DNA of 16,877 nucleotides from positions 1-16,877 of the forward strand of contig JARRNO010000146.1 of the NCBI GenBank assembly GCA_037384885.1, read 5' to 3'. A model generated the notes under the pieces. That model saw nothing but the letters and a program-made list of their open reading frames with translations, did no database searches and was not told where the DNA came from. This document shows positions 1 through 7,839 of this stretch, in pieces. The position numbers were made by a program, and so were the translations under genes. Source of the stretch: JARRNO01 sp037384885. Lineage in GTDB: Bacteria > Acidobacteriota > UBA4820 > DSQY01. The number at the start of each line of letters is the position of its first letter. Positions within the stretch are counted from its first letter, which is position 1.

Positions 1-1
1 G

Positions 2-1213
2 CTCTTTTACCAGGGCGTACCGGACGGCAGCGAGAAAACCTACAAAGCCTACGACAAGCGACTCCTGGAGTTGGAGGAGCAGCACGGCCACCCGGGGAAC
101 CGCGTCTTTTACCTGGCGCTGCCGCCCCAGGCCTTCCCCGAGGTCATCCAGGCGCTCGGCGAATTCGGGCTGAACAAGAGCCGGGGCTGGACGCGCCTGG
201 TCATCGAGAAGCCTTTCGGACATGATCTCGAATCGGCGCAAAAGCTCAACGATTTCGTCCACCAGCATTTCGAAGAACCGCAAATCTACAGGATCGACCA
301 TTACCTGGGAAAGGAAACGGTTCAGAACCTTCTGGTGTTTCGTTTTGCCAACTCTCTGTTCGAGCCGATCTGGAACCGGGACCGGGTTCAAAGCGTTCAG
401 ATCACGGTTGCCGAGAGCATCGGAACGGCTGGAAGGGCGGCGTACTATGACAAGGCCGGCGTCTTGAGGGACATGGTTCAGAACCATCTCACCCAGCTTT
501 TCGCCCTGACCGCCATGGAAGTCCCCGCTGCCTTCGAGGCGGACGCCATTCGCCAGGAAAAGGCCAAGCTGCTGCGGTCCGTCGCGCCGATCCGGCCTGG
601 CGATATCGTGTATGGCCAGTACGGGCCGGGCAAAGCGGACGGGAAAGAGGCGGCGGGCTACCTGCAAGAACCCAAGGTTCCCAAAGACTCGAAGACGCCG
701 ACCTTCGTGGCCATGAAGCTCCATGTGGACAACTGGCGGTGGCACGGCGTGCCCTTTTATCTCCGGACCGGGAAGCGCCTGCCCCGCCATGTAACCCAGA
801 TCGCCGTGACGTTCCGCTGTCCGCCTGTTTCCATGTTCCAGCCGCACGATACCTGCGCCATCCATTCCAACGTCCTTCTCATGACGCTCCAGCCTGACGA
901 GGGATTCGACCTGCAGTTCGAGGTCAAGGCGCCGGGCCAGCCCGTTCGCCTGGTCAGCCAGAATCTCCGTTTCCGGTACGCCGAGGCCTTCGAGCCCCTT
1001 CCCGACGCCTACGAGACGCTTTTGCTCGACGTCGTCCTGGGCGATCAGACGCTCTTCGTGCACGCGGACGAGGCCGAGGCGGCGTGGCGGCTCTATACGC
1101 CCCTGCTGGAGCAGAAGCTGGATGTTCACCCCTATCCGGCCGGTTCCTGGGGACCGGACAAAGAGACGGCGGCTTTGCTGGAGGGCGAACCGGAAGGGTG
1201 GGTGACCCGATGA
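2..1213 (+). CDS. zwf: Glucose-6-phosphate 1-dehydrogenase, 3' part (5' end outside window)
   Basis: This cytoplasmic enzyme oxidises glucose-6-phosphate to 6-phosphogluconolactone with NAD(P)+, the entry step of the oxidative pentose phosphate pathway. The reading frame is open from base 2, so the gene starts upstream; about 403 residues of a family usually near 490-510 are visible, and the missing part would hold the N-terminal nucleotide-binding motif. Visible family motifs are IEKPFG (about 206-223), the substrate-binding signature RIDHYLGKE (290-316, with its His and Lys), and DMVQNHL (about 470-490), which carries the expected catalytic His. The C-terminal half (FYLRTGKRLP, then DAYETLLLDVVLGDQTLF) is typical and intact to the stop. 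The stop overlaps the pgl start by ATGA, so the two are very likely translationally coupled. Identification is secure; cofactor preference cannot be read here. Confidence 0.97.
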   Translation, partial: LFYQGVPDGSEKTYKAYDKRLLELEEQHGHPGNRVFYLALPPQAFPEVIQALGEFGLNKSRGWTRLVIEKPFGHDLESAQKLNDFVHQHFEEPQIYRIDHYLGKETVQNLLVFRFANSLFEPIWNRDRVQSVQITVAESIGTAGRAAYYDKAGVLRDMVQNHLTQLFALTAMEVPAAFEADAIRQEKAKLLRSVAPIRPGDIVYGQYGPGKADGKEAAGYLQEPKVPKDSKTPTFVAMKLHVDNWRWHGVPFYLRTGKRLPRHVTQIAVTFRCPPVSMFQPHDTCAIHSNVLLMTLQPDEGFDLQFEVKAPGQPVRLVSQNLRFRYAEAFEPLPDAYETLLLDVVLGDQTLFVHADEAEAAWRLYTPLLEQKLDVHPYPAGSWGPDKETAALLEGEPEGWVTR

Positions 1214-1923
1214 GCGGAGAATTCCGGATTTTCGAGGATCTGGAGGCCCTCAGCCGGTCCGCCGCCCGTGTGGTGGTGGAATCCGCCCGCCGCTCAATGG
1301 CTGTCCGGNNNNNNNNNNNNNNNNNNNNNNNNNNNNNNNNCGCCGGAGAACACGCGGCCGATATGCCCTGGGAAGCGACTCACATTTTCTGGGGAGACGA
1401 ACGCTGCGTCCCGCCCGACAGTGAGGACAGCAACTTCCGGATGGCGCGTGAGGCCTTGCTTGATGCTGTTCCCATCCCCGAGTCCAACATTCACCGGATT
1501 CCGGCGGAGATGTCACCGCCTCAGAAGGCGGCCGAAGTCTACGAAGCCCGGCTGGCGGAGCATTTCCGCGCCACCGCGCGGGAGGGGAAGCCGCCCGCCT
1601 TCGATCTGCTCATGCTCGGCATAGGTGGTGAAGGGCACACGGCGTCCCTTTTCCCTGGATCTCCGGCCCTTGAGGAGGCCCGCCGCTGGGCCGTTCCGGT
1701 GACGGCCCCGGAAGGCATCGTTCCTGCAAAAAGAATCACCCTCACGCTCCCCGTGATCAATGCCGCGCGCCGTGTCTTCTTCCTCGCGGCCGGGGCGGCA
1801 AAGCGCCCCGTGCTTCAGGATATCCGGAACGACCCCGAGAAGGCCGCCCGGCTCTATCCGGCCGCATGCGTTTCCCCTCGTGACCCCGTGCTCTGGTTTC
1901 TGGACCGGGAAGCGGCGGATTGA
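1210..1923 (+). CDS. pgl: 6-phosphogluconolactonase (contains an N gap)
   Basis: This enzyme hydrolyses 6-phosphogluconolactone to 6-phosphogluconate, the step after the product of the upstream gene. The start ATG at 1210 overlaps the zwf stop (ATGA), with a purine-rich GGAAGGGTGGG stretch just upstream; the product is about 237 residues, normal for the DevB/SOL family. Visible signatures are THIFWGDERCVPP followed by SNFRMA, and the LLMLGIGGEGHTASLFPG block, both diagnostic. A run of 32 N lies where the family's phosphate-binding SGGSTP motif should be, so that motif cannot be checked. The frame continues correctly across the gap. Only 12 bp separate this stop from the stop of the convergent transporter gene. 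Identification is secure from the two visible motifs. Confidence 0.95.
   Translation: MSGEFRIFEDLEALSRSAARVVVESARRSMAVRXXXXXXXXXXXAGEHAADMPWEATHIFWGDERCVPPDSEDSNFRMAREALLDAVPIPESNIHRIPAEMSPPQKAAEVYEARLAEHFRATAREGKPPAFDLLMLGIGGEGHTASLFPGSPALEEARRWAVPVTAPEGIVPAKRITLTLPVINAARRVFFLAAGAAKRPVLQDIRNDPEKAARLYPAACVSPRDPVLWFLDREAAD
1309..1340. other. Run of 32 undetermined bases (assembly gap)
   Basis: Thirty-two consecutive N fall inside pgl. From memory of the family, about 14 residues (LSGGSTP, then roughly LYxLL) are expected between MAVR and AGEH, while the gap gives room for about 11. The true gap may therefore be about 9 nt longer than drawn. The frame is kept on both sides. Confidence 0.97.
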
Positions 1924-1935
1924 CCGCCCCCGGCT

Positions 1936-2832
1936 TCAGGCCTGAGAGGTTCTCCGGGTCCGCCGCAGGCTCTGCAGTGCCAGCCCGCCCACGATCAGGA
2001 CAAGACCGAAGTAGGTTGACGCCAGGATGGTTTCTCCCACCAGGAGATGAATAAAAACGAGCGAGAGGAAGGGGGAAAGGAAGATCAGATTTCCCACTTT
2101 TGCGGTGTTTTCGGAGCGCTTCAACGCGGTCAGCCAGAGCCAGTAGGTGACGCCCATCTCGAAGCACCCCACGTAGATGGCGCCCGCCAGACCCTGCCAG
2201 GCGGCGATCCGGAACGAAGAGAACAGCAGGCAGTACACGGCGATAAAGGGCAGCCCGAAAAGAAAGTTCAAGAGAAGGCCGGCCACCGGGTCACGGTCGT
2301 CCCGGGTGTTGTAGATCCAGTAAAGCGCCCAGATGATGGTGCTTCCAAGCGCCAGCGAAACACCAAGAGGGTCTGAAAAATGCAGGCTTTCCAAATGTCC
2401 TCGTGTCGCGATGACGAGCACGCCCGAGTAACAGATGAATCCGGCGGCGATGGTACGCAGCCGGATCCGCTGCTTGAGAATGACGATGGACAGAAGCGCT
2501 AGAGTAATGGCCCAGGTGTAGTTAAGCGGCTGGGCCTCCTGGGCGGGTAGGAGGTCGTAGGCCTTAAACAGCACCAGGTAGTAAATGAAGGGGTTGAGCA
2601 GCCCCAGCCAGAGCGACCGCCGGTATTGGCGCGGGGTGCAGGAAAAGATTTTTCCAAGTCTCCGCTGGAGGGCGAGAATCGCCCCCAGCACCAAGATGGA
2701 CATGACGCTGGCGTAAAAGAGCAGCTGTGCGTAATCCAGGTACCGGAGAGAGAGCTTGAACGCAGAGGCCACGGTAGACCAGGCCAGCACCGCACCGCCC
2801 GCGTAAAGATATGCCTTGCCCTGCTGCGTCAC
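1936..2832 (-). CDS. EamA/DMT-family multi-pass membrane transporter
   Basis: This is an inner-membrane protein of about 298 residues with roughly ten hydrophobic helices in two similar halves, the layout of the drug/metabolite transporter superfamily (EamA, RhaT-like). Typical features are the N-terminal AGGAVLAWSTVASAFKLSL helix, PLNYTWAITLALLSIVILKQR in the first half, and TYWLWLTALKR plus NLIFLSPFLSLVFIHLLVGE in the second. The substrate cannot be deduced; members export amino acids, other metabolites or drugs. I chose the GTG at 2832-2830 as start because GGGAG (2843-2839) sits 6 nt upstream. An in-frame ATG at 2871 has no ribosome site and lies inside a perfect TATAAT box. The gene is convergent with zwf-pgl and divergent from the response regulator. 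There is no sign of damage. Confidence 0.9.
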   Translation of the reverse strand: MTQQGKAYLYAGGAVLAWSTVASAFKLSLRYLDYAQLLFYASVMSILVLGAILALQRRLGKIFSCTPRQYRRSLWLGLLNPFIYYLVLFKAYDLLPAQEAQPLNYTWAITLALLSIVILKQRIRLRTIAAGFICYSGVLVIATRGHLESLHFSDPLGVSLALGSTIIWALYWIYNTRDDRDPVAGLLLNFLFGLPFIAVYCLLFSSFRIAAWQGLAGAIYVGCFEMGVTYWLWLTALKRSENTAKVGNLIFLSPFLSLVFIHLLVGETILASTYFGLVLIVGGLALQSLRRTRRTSQA

Positions 2833-2869
2833 GCCGTTCTCCCGTTCCGTCCCCGTGTGGACAGGAGGC

Positions 2870-2875
2870 ATTATA
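2870..2875 (-). promoter_or_regulatory. Candidate -10 box (TATAAT) for the EamA transporter
   Basis: A perfect TATAAT reads on the minus strand at 2875-2870. Transcription would begin near 2863, downstream of the ATG at 2871 and upstream of the ribosome site and GTG start at 2832. No good -35 match is visible at 16-18 bp, so an activator or another sigma contact may be needed. It lies about 24 bp from the oppositely oriented -10 of the response regulator. Confidence 0.45.
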
Positions 2876-2895
2876 TCGGATTAAATGATCCCGGG

Positions 2896-2904
2896 TGCTA
2901 CAAT
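2896..2904 (+). promoter_or_regulatory. Candidate extended -10 (TGCTACAAT) for the two-component operon
   Basis: TGC followed by TACAAT is an extended -10 element with five of six consensus bases in the hexamer. No clear -35 is visible at the usual distance, as is common for extended -10 promoters. The expected start point, 6-7 nt after the box, falls at or next to the A of the response regulator ATG (2911), so the transcript could be leaderless. Confidence 0.45.
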
Positions 2905-2910
2905 GAGACC

Positions 2911-3588
2911 ATGCGTGTTTTGCTGGTGGAGGACGACGCGAAGATCAGCGCATTCGTCCGCAAGGGGCTGGAGCAGGCGGGGTTTGCCGTGGACTGCGCC
3001 CAGGATGGGGAGAAGGGCCTGACTCTCGCGCTGGCTGAACCCTATGACTGCGCCGTCATCGACGTCATGCTTCCCCGCCTGGACGGGCTGGCTCTCATCA
3101 AGGAACTGCGGAATCACGACGTCAAAACTCCGGTTCTCATTTTGAGCGCCAAGCGGTCCGTGGACGACCGCGTCAAGGGGCTCTACTCCGGGAGCGACGA
3201 TTACCTCACCAAGCCCTTCGCCTTCGCCGAACTCCTGGCGCGGGTACAGGCCCTGATCCGGCGGGCGACGGGTGTGGGCGAACCGACGAGCCTGACGGTG
3301 GCGGACCTTCACATGGACCTCCTCAAGCGAACGGTGACGCGCGCCGGTGAGCGGATCGAGCTGCAGCCCCGGGAGTTCGCGCTGCTGGAATTTCTCATGA
3401 GAAACTCCGGGCGCGTCGTTTCGAAAACGATGATCATGGAGCACGTCTGGAACTACAATTTCGATCCCCAGACCAACGTGGTCGAAGCGCGCATCAGCCG
3501 CCTCCGGGACAAGTTGGACCGGGGGTTCGAGAGAAAGATGATCCGAACCTTGCGCGGTGTGGGCTATGTCCTTGAAGAGCCTGCTTAA
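2911..3588 (+). CDS. OmpR/PhoB-family response regulator transcription factor
   Basis: This cytoplasmic DNA-binding regulator of 225 residues has a receiver domain (about 1-115) and a winged-helix DNA-binding domain (about 125-222). The receiver has the acidic pair D8-D9 after MRVLLVE, the phosphoacceptor D51 in VIDVMLP, S79 at the usual Thr/Ser switch position, and K101 in DDYLTKPF, so it should be phosphorylatable. The C-terminal part shows LQPREFALLEFLMRN and NVVEARISRLRDKLD, ending in IRTLRGVGYVLE, the standard wing. Upstream of ATG 2911 there is only a weak TGAGA. The gene overlaps the kinase gene by 23 nt, so the two form a cognate pair. The overall look is close to the CusR/CopR/IrlR branch, but that is only an impression and the target genes are not proven. 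Confidence 0.95.
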   Translation: MRVLLVEDDAKISAFVRKGLEQAGFAVDCAQDGEKGLTLALAEPYDCAVIDVMLPRLDGLALIKELRNHDVKTPVLILSAKRSVDDRVKGLYSGSDDYLTKPFAFAELLARVQALIRRATGVGEPTSLTVADLHMDLLKRTVTRAGERIELQPREFALLEFLMRNSGRVVSKTMIMEHVWNYNFDPQTNVVEARISRLRDKLDRGFERKMIRTLRGVGYVLEEPA

Positions 3589-4987
3589 GTTCCGGGCCAC
3601 CGTCGCCTTCCGGCTGGCCGCGGGATACACGGCCGTGATCGCCGTTTCGCTGGTAATCATCTTTGTCTTGTTTTACAGCTTCCTGAAGGCCGACTTGGCC
3701 ACGCGCACGAACAGCTATTTTGTGGACAAGGCCCGGGAATTCTCGGCTTTGGTGGCCACGCGCGGGCCGCAGGCCATGAGGGGGGAGTTCGGGAGGGAAG
3801 CCGAGTCGGTGGGAACCCGCCAGATCTTCTTCCGCTTGATCGACGGGAACGGACGCATCGTGGCCGCCTCGAGCGACGCCGCGTTTCAGGGTGTCGGTGT
3901 GGACATGAAGGCGGTGAAGGAAGTGGAGCGAGGCCGTCCGGTGGCCTTTACCGTTTCGGTCAAGGGGCGTCCCTATCACGTGCGGGATTTTTATGCCCGG
4001 CTCGCCCCCGATCTGGTCCTGCAGGTGGGAAAGTACATGGGGGCCGACGAAGACCTCCTGGAGGACCTCAGGCAGAGCTTCTGGGTGGCGTTGATCTGTG
4101 TCCTGGCAGTATCCGGGTTCATCGGCTGGTTCATGTCAAAACGTGCGCTGGCGGGCGTCGAGGAGGTAACCCGGACGGCGCGGGCCATTTCGAGCGGCGA
4201 CCTGGAGAGGCGCGTCCCCGTTACAGGCAGGGGCGACGAGATCGACCGCCTCGCCACCACCTTCAACGACATGCTGGGCCGGATCCAAACCATGGTCTCG
4301 GAGATGCGGCAGATCACGGACAACATCGCCCACGATCTTAAGAGTCCGATTACAAGGATTCGCGGACTTTCAGAAATGGCCCTGACCAGCAGGACCGGTC
4401 CACGGGATTTCGAAGCGACCGCGTCCAGCACGGTGGAAGAATGCGACCGTCTTCTCGGGATGATCAACGCCATGCTCGACATTTCTGAAGCCGAAGCCGG
4501 CGTAGCGGACATGAAGCTGGAGCGCCTCGATCTGGGGAAAATCCTGCTGGAAGCCTGCGAACTCTTCCAGCCCATGGCCGAGGAACGCGGACTGTCCCTG
4601 GCGGTGGAGGCGGCGCCTGGTTGCAGCATCCGCGGCGACCGCCACAAGATTCAGCGGACCGTCGCCAACCTCGTGGACAACGCCGTGAAATACACCCGTC
4701 CGGGAGGAAAAGTGGCCGTGTCGCTGGAAGTGTCGGGAAGCCGGGCCTTCGTTCGCGTCCAGGACTCGGGGATCGGCATCTCGCCTGGAGACCTGCAACG
4801 CATTTTCGACCGGTTCTACCGGGCCGACCGCAGCCGCACCGAGGAGGGAAACGGACTGGGACTGAGCCTCGCGCGGGCCAACGCCCGCGCCCACGGCGGC
4901 GACGTCAGCGCGCAAAGTGACCCGGGCAGGGGCAGCACCTTTACGCTCACACTGCCTCTCGCGCCCGCAACAAACAAGGGTGGGTGA
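3566..4987 (+). CDS. Sensor histidine kinase with periplasmic domain and HAMP
   Basis: This is an inner-membrane sensor of about 473 residues that phosphorylates the preceding response regulator. The order is: TM1 about residues 20-40, a periplasmic sensor loop about 41-170, TM2 about 172-195, HAMP (RALAGVEEVTRTARAISSGDLERRV onward), then a dimerisation/phosphotransfer helix with H256 in IAHDLKSPITRIRG. The ATPase domain has N box NLVDNAVKYT (from residue 368), G1 box DSGIGIS (D400) and G2 box GNGLGLSLA (about 429-437). All catalytic boxes are intact. I prefer ATG 3566; a GTG at 3557 is also in frame. The periplasmic loop has no motif that I recognise, so the signal is unknown. The kinase ends 67 bp before the GH15 gene, with two tiny inverted repeats but no convincing terminator between them. 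Confidence 0.95.
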   Translation: MSLKSLLKFRATVAFRLAAGYTAVIAVSLVIIFVLFYSFLKADLATRTNSYFVDKAREFSALVATRGPQAMRGEFGREAESVGTRQIFFRLIDGNGRIVAASSDAAFQGVGVDMKAVKEVERGRPVAFTVSVKGRPYHVRDFYARLAPDLVLQVGKYMGADEDLLEDLRQSFWVALICVLAVSGFIGWFMSKRALAGVEEVTRTARAISSGDLERRVPVTGRGDEIDRLATTFNDMLGRIQTMVSEMRQITDNIAHDLKSPITRIRGLSEMALTSRTGPRDFEATASSTVEECDRLLGMINAMLDISEAEAGVADMKLERLDLGKILLEACELFQPMAEERGLSLAVEAAPGCSIRGDRHKIQRTVANLVDNAVKYTRPGGKVAVSLEVSGSRAFVRVQDSGIGISPGDLQRIFDRFYRADRSRTEEGNGLGLSLARANARAHGGDVSAQSDPGRGSTFTLTLPLAPATNKGG

Positions 4988-5054
4988 ATTCCAAGGAATA
5001 TCAACAAGTTCCGAACTGTTTTCCAGGCAGCGCCGAACGAAGGGAGATCTTGGC

Positions 5055-6682
5055 ATGGCCTATCAGCCCATCGAAAATTACGGGATCGTCGGAGACCTCC
5101 ACACGGTGGCCCTCGTAGGGATGAACGGGTCTATTGACTTTTTGTGCCTGCCCGGCTTCGACTCGCCGTCCGTCTTTGCCGCGCTTCTCGACGACAAGAA
5201 GGGCGGCCGGTTCCGGATCGCACCGACATTCGAGGATGTGCGGAAGAAGCAGCTGTACCTTCCCGACACCAACGTGCTGCTCACCCGGTTTCTTTCCGAG
5301 GACGGCGTGGCGGAGATCATCGACTTCATGCCGATAGATGAAGGCGCGGCCGTCCACGACCTTGTCCGCCGGGTCAAGACCGTCCGCGGCGAAGTCCGCT
5401 TCCGCATGATCTGCGATCCCCGCTTCGATTACGGCAGAGCTTCCCACAAAGCGCTCCCCGTGGACGGAGGCATCGTGTTCCGTTCAGAGGGCAAAGACGG
5501 CATGACGCTGCGGCTGCGGAGCGGCACGCCCATGGACGTGCGAAACGGTGCGGGATTCGCTGAGTTCACCCTGCGGTCCGGAGAGACCGCCGACTTCATC
5601 CTGGAGCCGGCGGATGACGGCGCTGTCAGTCTTCCGGCTGCCGACGAGGCCGTGTCCGTGGCGCTTGAAAAGACAGTCAACTACTGGCGGCGCTGGATCG
5701 GACGGGCCAATTACCAGGGGCGCTGGCGGGACATGGTGAATCGCTCTGCCCTGACCTTGAAATTGCTGTTTTCCCAGAGACACGGCTCCCTTGTCGCCGC
5801 ACCGACCTTTGGGCTTCCCGAAAGAATCGGAGGGGAGCGCAACTGGGACTATCGTTACGTGTGGATCCGGGACTCGGCCTTCACGCTGCACGCGCTCGGC
5901 GAACTCGGATACACCAACGAGGCGCGGGCCTTCATGCGCTGGCTCGAGGAGTGCGTTCACCTGGCGGCGAAAGACCGGGAAAACGGCCCCCTCCAGGTGA
6001 TGTACGGCCTGGACGGGCGCTCCAAGCTGACCGAGGAGATCTTGCCGCACTTCGAAGGCTACCGGGGCTCGTCGCCTGTGCGGGTGGGAAACGGCGCCTA
6101 CGACCAGCTTCAGCTCGATATCTACGGTGAACTGCTTGACGCGATCTACATCTTCAACCGGTACGGCCAGCCCATCGGCTACGAACTCTGGAACGAGCTC
6201 GTGCTCCTCGTGAATTGGGTCACGGAAAACTGGCGAAAGCCGGATGAAGGTATCTGGGAGGTGCGCGGCGGGCGCGACGAATTTCTTTATTCCCGCCTCC
6301 AGTGCTGGGTCGCCATCGACCGCGCCGTCCGGATCGCCATGAACCGCTCCTTCCCGGCGCCGCTGGACCACTGGATCAAGGCGCGGGACACTATTTACAG
6401 GGATATCTACGAAAACTTCTGGAACAAGGGCAAGGGCGCCTTCATCCAGTACAGGGGAACCGACGCGGTTGACGCCTCGAGCCTCCTCATGCCTATCGCC
6501 AAGTTCATCTCCTTCGGCGACCGCCGCTGGACGTCCCACATGAAGGCCGTTGAGGACGAGCTGGTAGAGGATTCGCTTACCTACCGGTACCGGATGGGCA
6601 AGGGCGCTAGCGACGGCCTGGATTGATCAGCGTCGCAATCAGCCTGGACCGGGCGCTGTCCGAAGCAGGCTGGTTGGCATAA
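5055..6682 (+). pseudogene. GH15 glucoamylase/trehalase-like gene, disrupted by internal deletion and frameshift
   Basis: The intact family hydrolyses alpha-glucosidic bonds (starch, oligosaccharides or trehalose). ATG 5055 has AGGGAG 8 nt upstream. The first frame runs to a TGA at 6624-6626 (523 residues). The N-terminal part (YQPIENYGIVGDLHTVALVG, then GSIDFLCLP) is the usual beta-rich domain. The catalytic toroid shows GGERNWDYRYVWIRDS (about residues 259-274), the probable general acid E402 in GIWEVRG, and DASSLLMP. The frame stops just after GKGASDGLD. The next bases, read in another frame from 6623, encode LISVAISLDRALSEAGWLA and then TAA at 6680-6682, which is the normal family C-terminus. 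The missing block (roughly 190-200 nt by family memory) should carry TFWYVE, the SEE/AEE general base and NFPQAF. If real, the product would lack the base and be inactive on normal substrates. Confidence 0.88.
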
Positions 6683-6709
6683 TCGTTGCCACTCAGAAAG
6701 GGGGACCTC

Positions 6710-7138
6710 ATGAAACGATGGTTGGCGGCAGCATTTTTCACTGTCCTGCTTGTCGTGCCGCTGATGGCCGCGGCACCTTCCGCCGAGAAGAGCGAAACAA
6801 GCGCCGCGGTGAAGTCAGCCCGGGCCTGGCTGGCCCTTGTCGACCAGGGAAAATACGCCCAGAGCTGGAAGCAGGCCTCGGACCTGGTTCAAAAGGCCGT
6901 GACCCAGGAGAAGTGGGAGACCGCGATGGCCGGGGCCCGAAAGTCTCTCGGCAAGCTGGAGAAGCGGATGCTCGGCTCGGCCCATGAGGCGAAAGACCTG
7001 CCGGGAGCTCCAGCCGGCGATTACGTGATCATCCGGTTTCTGGCAAACTTCGAACACAAAAAGGCCGCGGTGGAAACGGTCACGATGCAGAAGCAGCCTG
7101 ACGGCACTTGGCGGGCGGCCGGGTACTTCATCAAGTAA
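6710..7138 (+). CDS. Secreted DUF4019-type protein of unknown function
   Basis: This is a 142-residue protein with a clear signal peptide (MKRWLAAAFF, hydrophobic core to about residue 19, likely cleavage after one of the Ala residues 20-22), so it is periplasmic or surface-located. The mature part (ARAWLALVDQGKYAQSWKQAS, later TMQKQPDGTWRAAGYFIK at the end) matches the DUF4019 pattern, a small domain with a recurrent W-L-x-L-x-D-x-G-x-Y-x-x-S-W motif. No enzymatic residues are evident. Start ATG 6710 follows a strong AAAGGGGGA ribosome site. The gene follows the broken GH15 gene by 27 bp and ends 16 bp before the stop of the convergent cytochrome gene. Family assignment is by eye; the biological role is unknown. 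Confidence 0.8.
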   Translation: MKRWLAAAFFTVLLVVPLMAAAPSAEKSETSAAVKSARAWLALVDQGKYAQSWKQASDLVQKAVTQEKWETAMAGARKSLGKLEKRMLGSAHEAKDLPGAPAGDYVIIRFLANFEHKKAAVETVTMQKQPDGTWRAAGYFIK

Positions 7139-7154
7139 GAGCAATCGACTGCCG

Positions 7155-7590
7155 TCAGTTGGTCTTCAGCCGCGGCAGAAGGGCGATCTCGTTCAGCGTC
7201 AGGGCGGGGCGGAACTTTCCCGGATTCTTGTCCTTCCTGTGCGCCTGGTCGTAGCTCAGGAACGCATAGATCGCCTTGGCGTCTTTCAAGCTGATCTGGT
7301 AGGTGGGATTCTGCATCATGCCGCCCAGGTAGCGCGCCCAGAAGGAGTCATTCATGGTTGTGTTGAGCGGCCGGGCGAGGGTGTGGCAGCGCGAGCAGTC
7401 CCCGGGCGAAAATTTTGTAATCCCGCTGGATCGCGGGCGGATAACCCGAAACATCCAGGGTCGCCGGCCCCTTGTCCTGCGGAAAGACGCGGTTGAAATA
7501 GGTCTGACCGGAAACGGCGAGGGCCGCGGCGGCGATGGCCGCGAGGGCGAACATGACGTGGAATGGCCTGCGCTTTAATCTATTTCTCAT
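7155..7590 (-). pseudogene. Monohaem cytochrome c-like protein, frameshifted just before the haem motif
   Basis: This gene encodes an exported electron-transfer protein with an N-terminal membrane anchor or signal (MRNRLKRRPFHVMFALAAIA, hydrophobic to about residue 27). ATG 7590 is preceded by AAGGGAGAGAAG. The starting frame reads to YKIFARG and then goes off; the adjacent frame supplies CSRCHTLARPLN and continues to the stop at 7155. Removing one base of the four-C run at 7400-7403 restores YKIFARDCSRCHTLARPLN, a textbook haem site, and gives a 144-residue protein with CSRCH at about 65-69 and a possible Met haem ligand at 91 or 92 in GGMMQNP. The rest looks normal. A single-base homopolymer error is as likely as a genuine mutation. 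The redox partner is unknown. Confidence 0.85.
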
Positions 7591-7728
7591 CGCACTTCTC
7601 TCCCTTGAGCGCCTGCCCTTGGCGTGGCGCTCTGTTGGCGGTCCCTGCTAAAGCGGGATCTTGATTGAAAGCGTACAGGCTCCGGAAAGGAAAGAAACAA
7701 AAACTGTGGCGTTTTTAGACAGGTGCGG

Positions 7729-7745
7729 TATATGACACGCATATA
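7729..7745. repeat. Perfect inverted repeat TATATG-ACACG-CATATA
   Basis: Six-base arms with a 5-nt spacer lie in the 249-bp gap between the divergent cytochrome c gene and the DUF4342 gene, about 95 bp before the latter. The size suits a dimeric regulator operator. The AT-rich arms may instead be part of a promoter, though I cannot place a good -35/-10 pair. Nothing else recognisable is in this gap except the ribosome sites at its ends. Confidence 0.35.
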
Positions 7746-7839
7746 AGACAACGCTTTGCCGGCGAAGGTTGAACCCGCAGGGCGAATTCCCGTAAGCATC
7801 ACCATGGGGTGGTGTGTTCCAAGGCTGAAGGAGAGAATC

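Noticed and set aside
1936..1945. Palindrome TCAGGCCTGA between the convergent pgl and transporter genes, as a bidirectional terminator
   Set aside because: It has no loop and no T-tract, and it contains the transporter stop codon. A chance restriction-type palindrome is more likely.
2833..2871. ATG at 2871 as the start of the EamA transporter
   Set aside because: It has no ribosome site and is embedded in TATAATG. The downstream GTG has GGGAG at good spacing.
2911..4987. Assigning the two-component pair to metal sensing (CusRS/CopRS type)
   Set aside because: The resemblance is general to the family. The sensor loop has no Met/His-rich metal site and the nearby RND proteins look HAE-like rather than metal-type.
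4988..5017. Two small inverted repeats (ATTCC-AA-GGAAT and AGTTC-C-GAACT) between the kinase and GH15 genes, as terminator or operator
   Set aside because: Five-base arms with loops of one or two bases cannot form a stable hairpin, there is no proper T-tract, and such short symmetry is common by chance.
6675..6683. TGGCATAAT as an extended -10 promoter for the DUF4019 gene
   Set aside because: It overlaps the restored GH15 C-terminal codons and stop, and no -35 is visible at 16-18 bp. The match is easily explained by the coding sequence.
7642..7658. Possible hairpin TCCCTGC-TAAA-GCGGGA near the cytochrome start
   Set aside because: The stem needs a bulge, is short, and is not followed by a T run. 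It lies upstream of a gene rather than after one.
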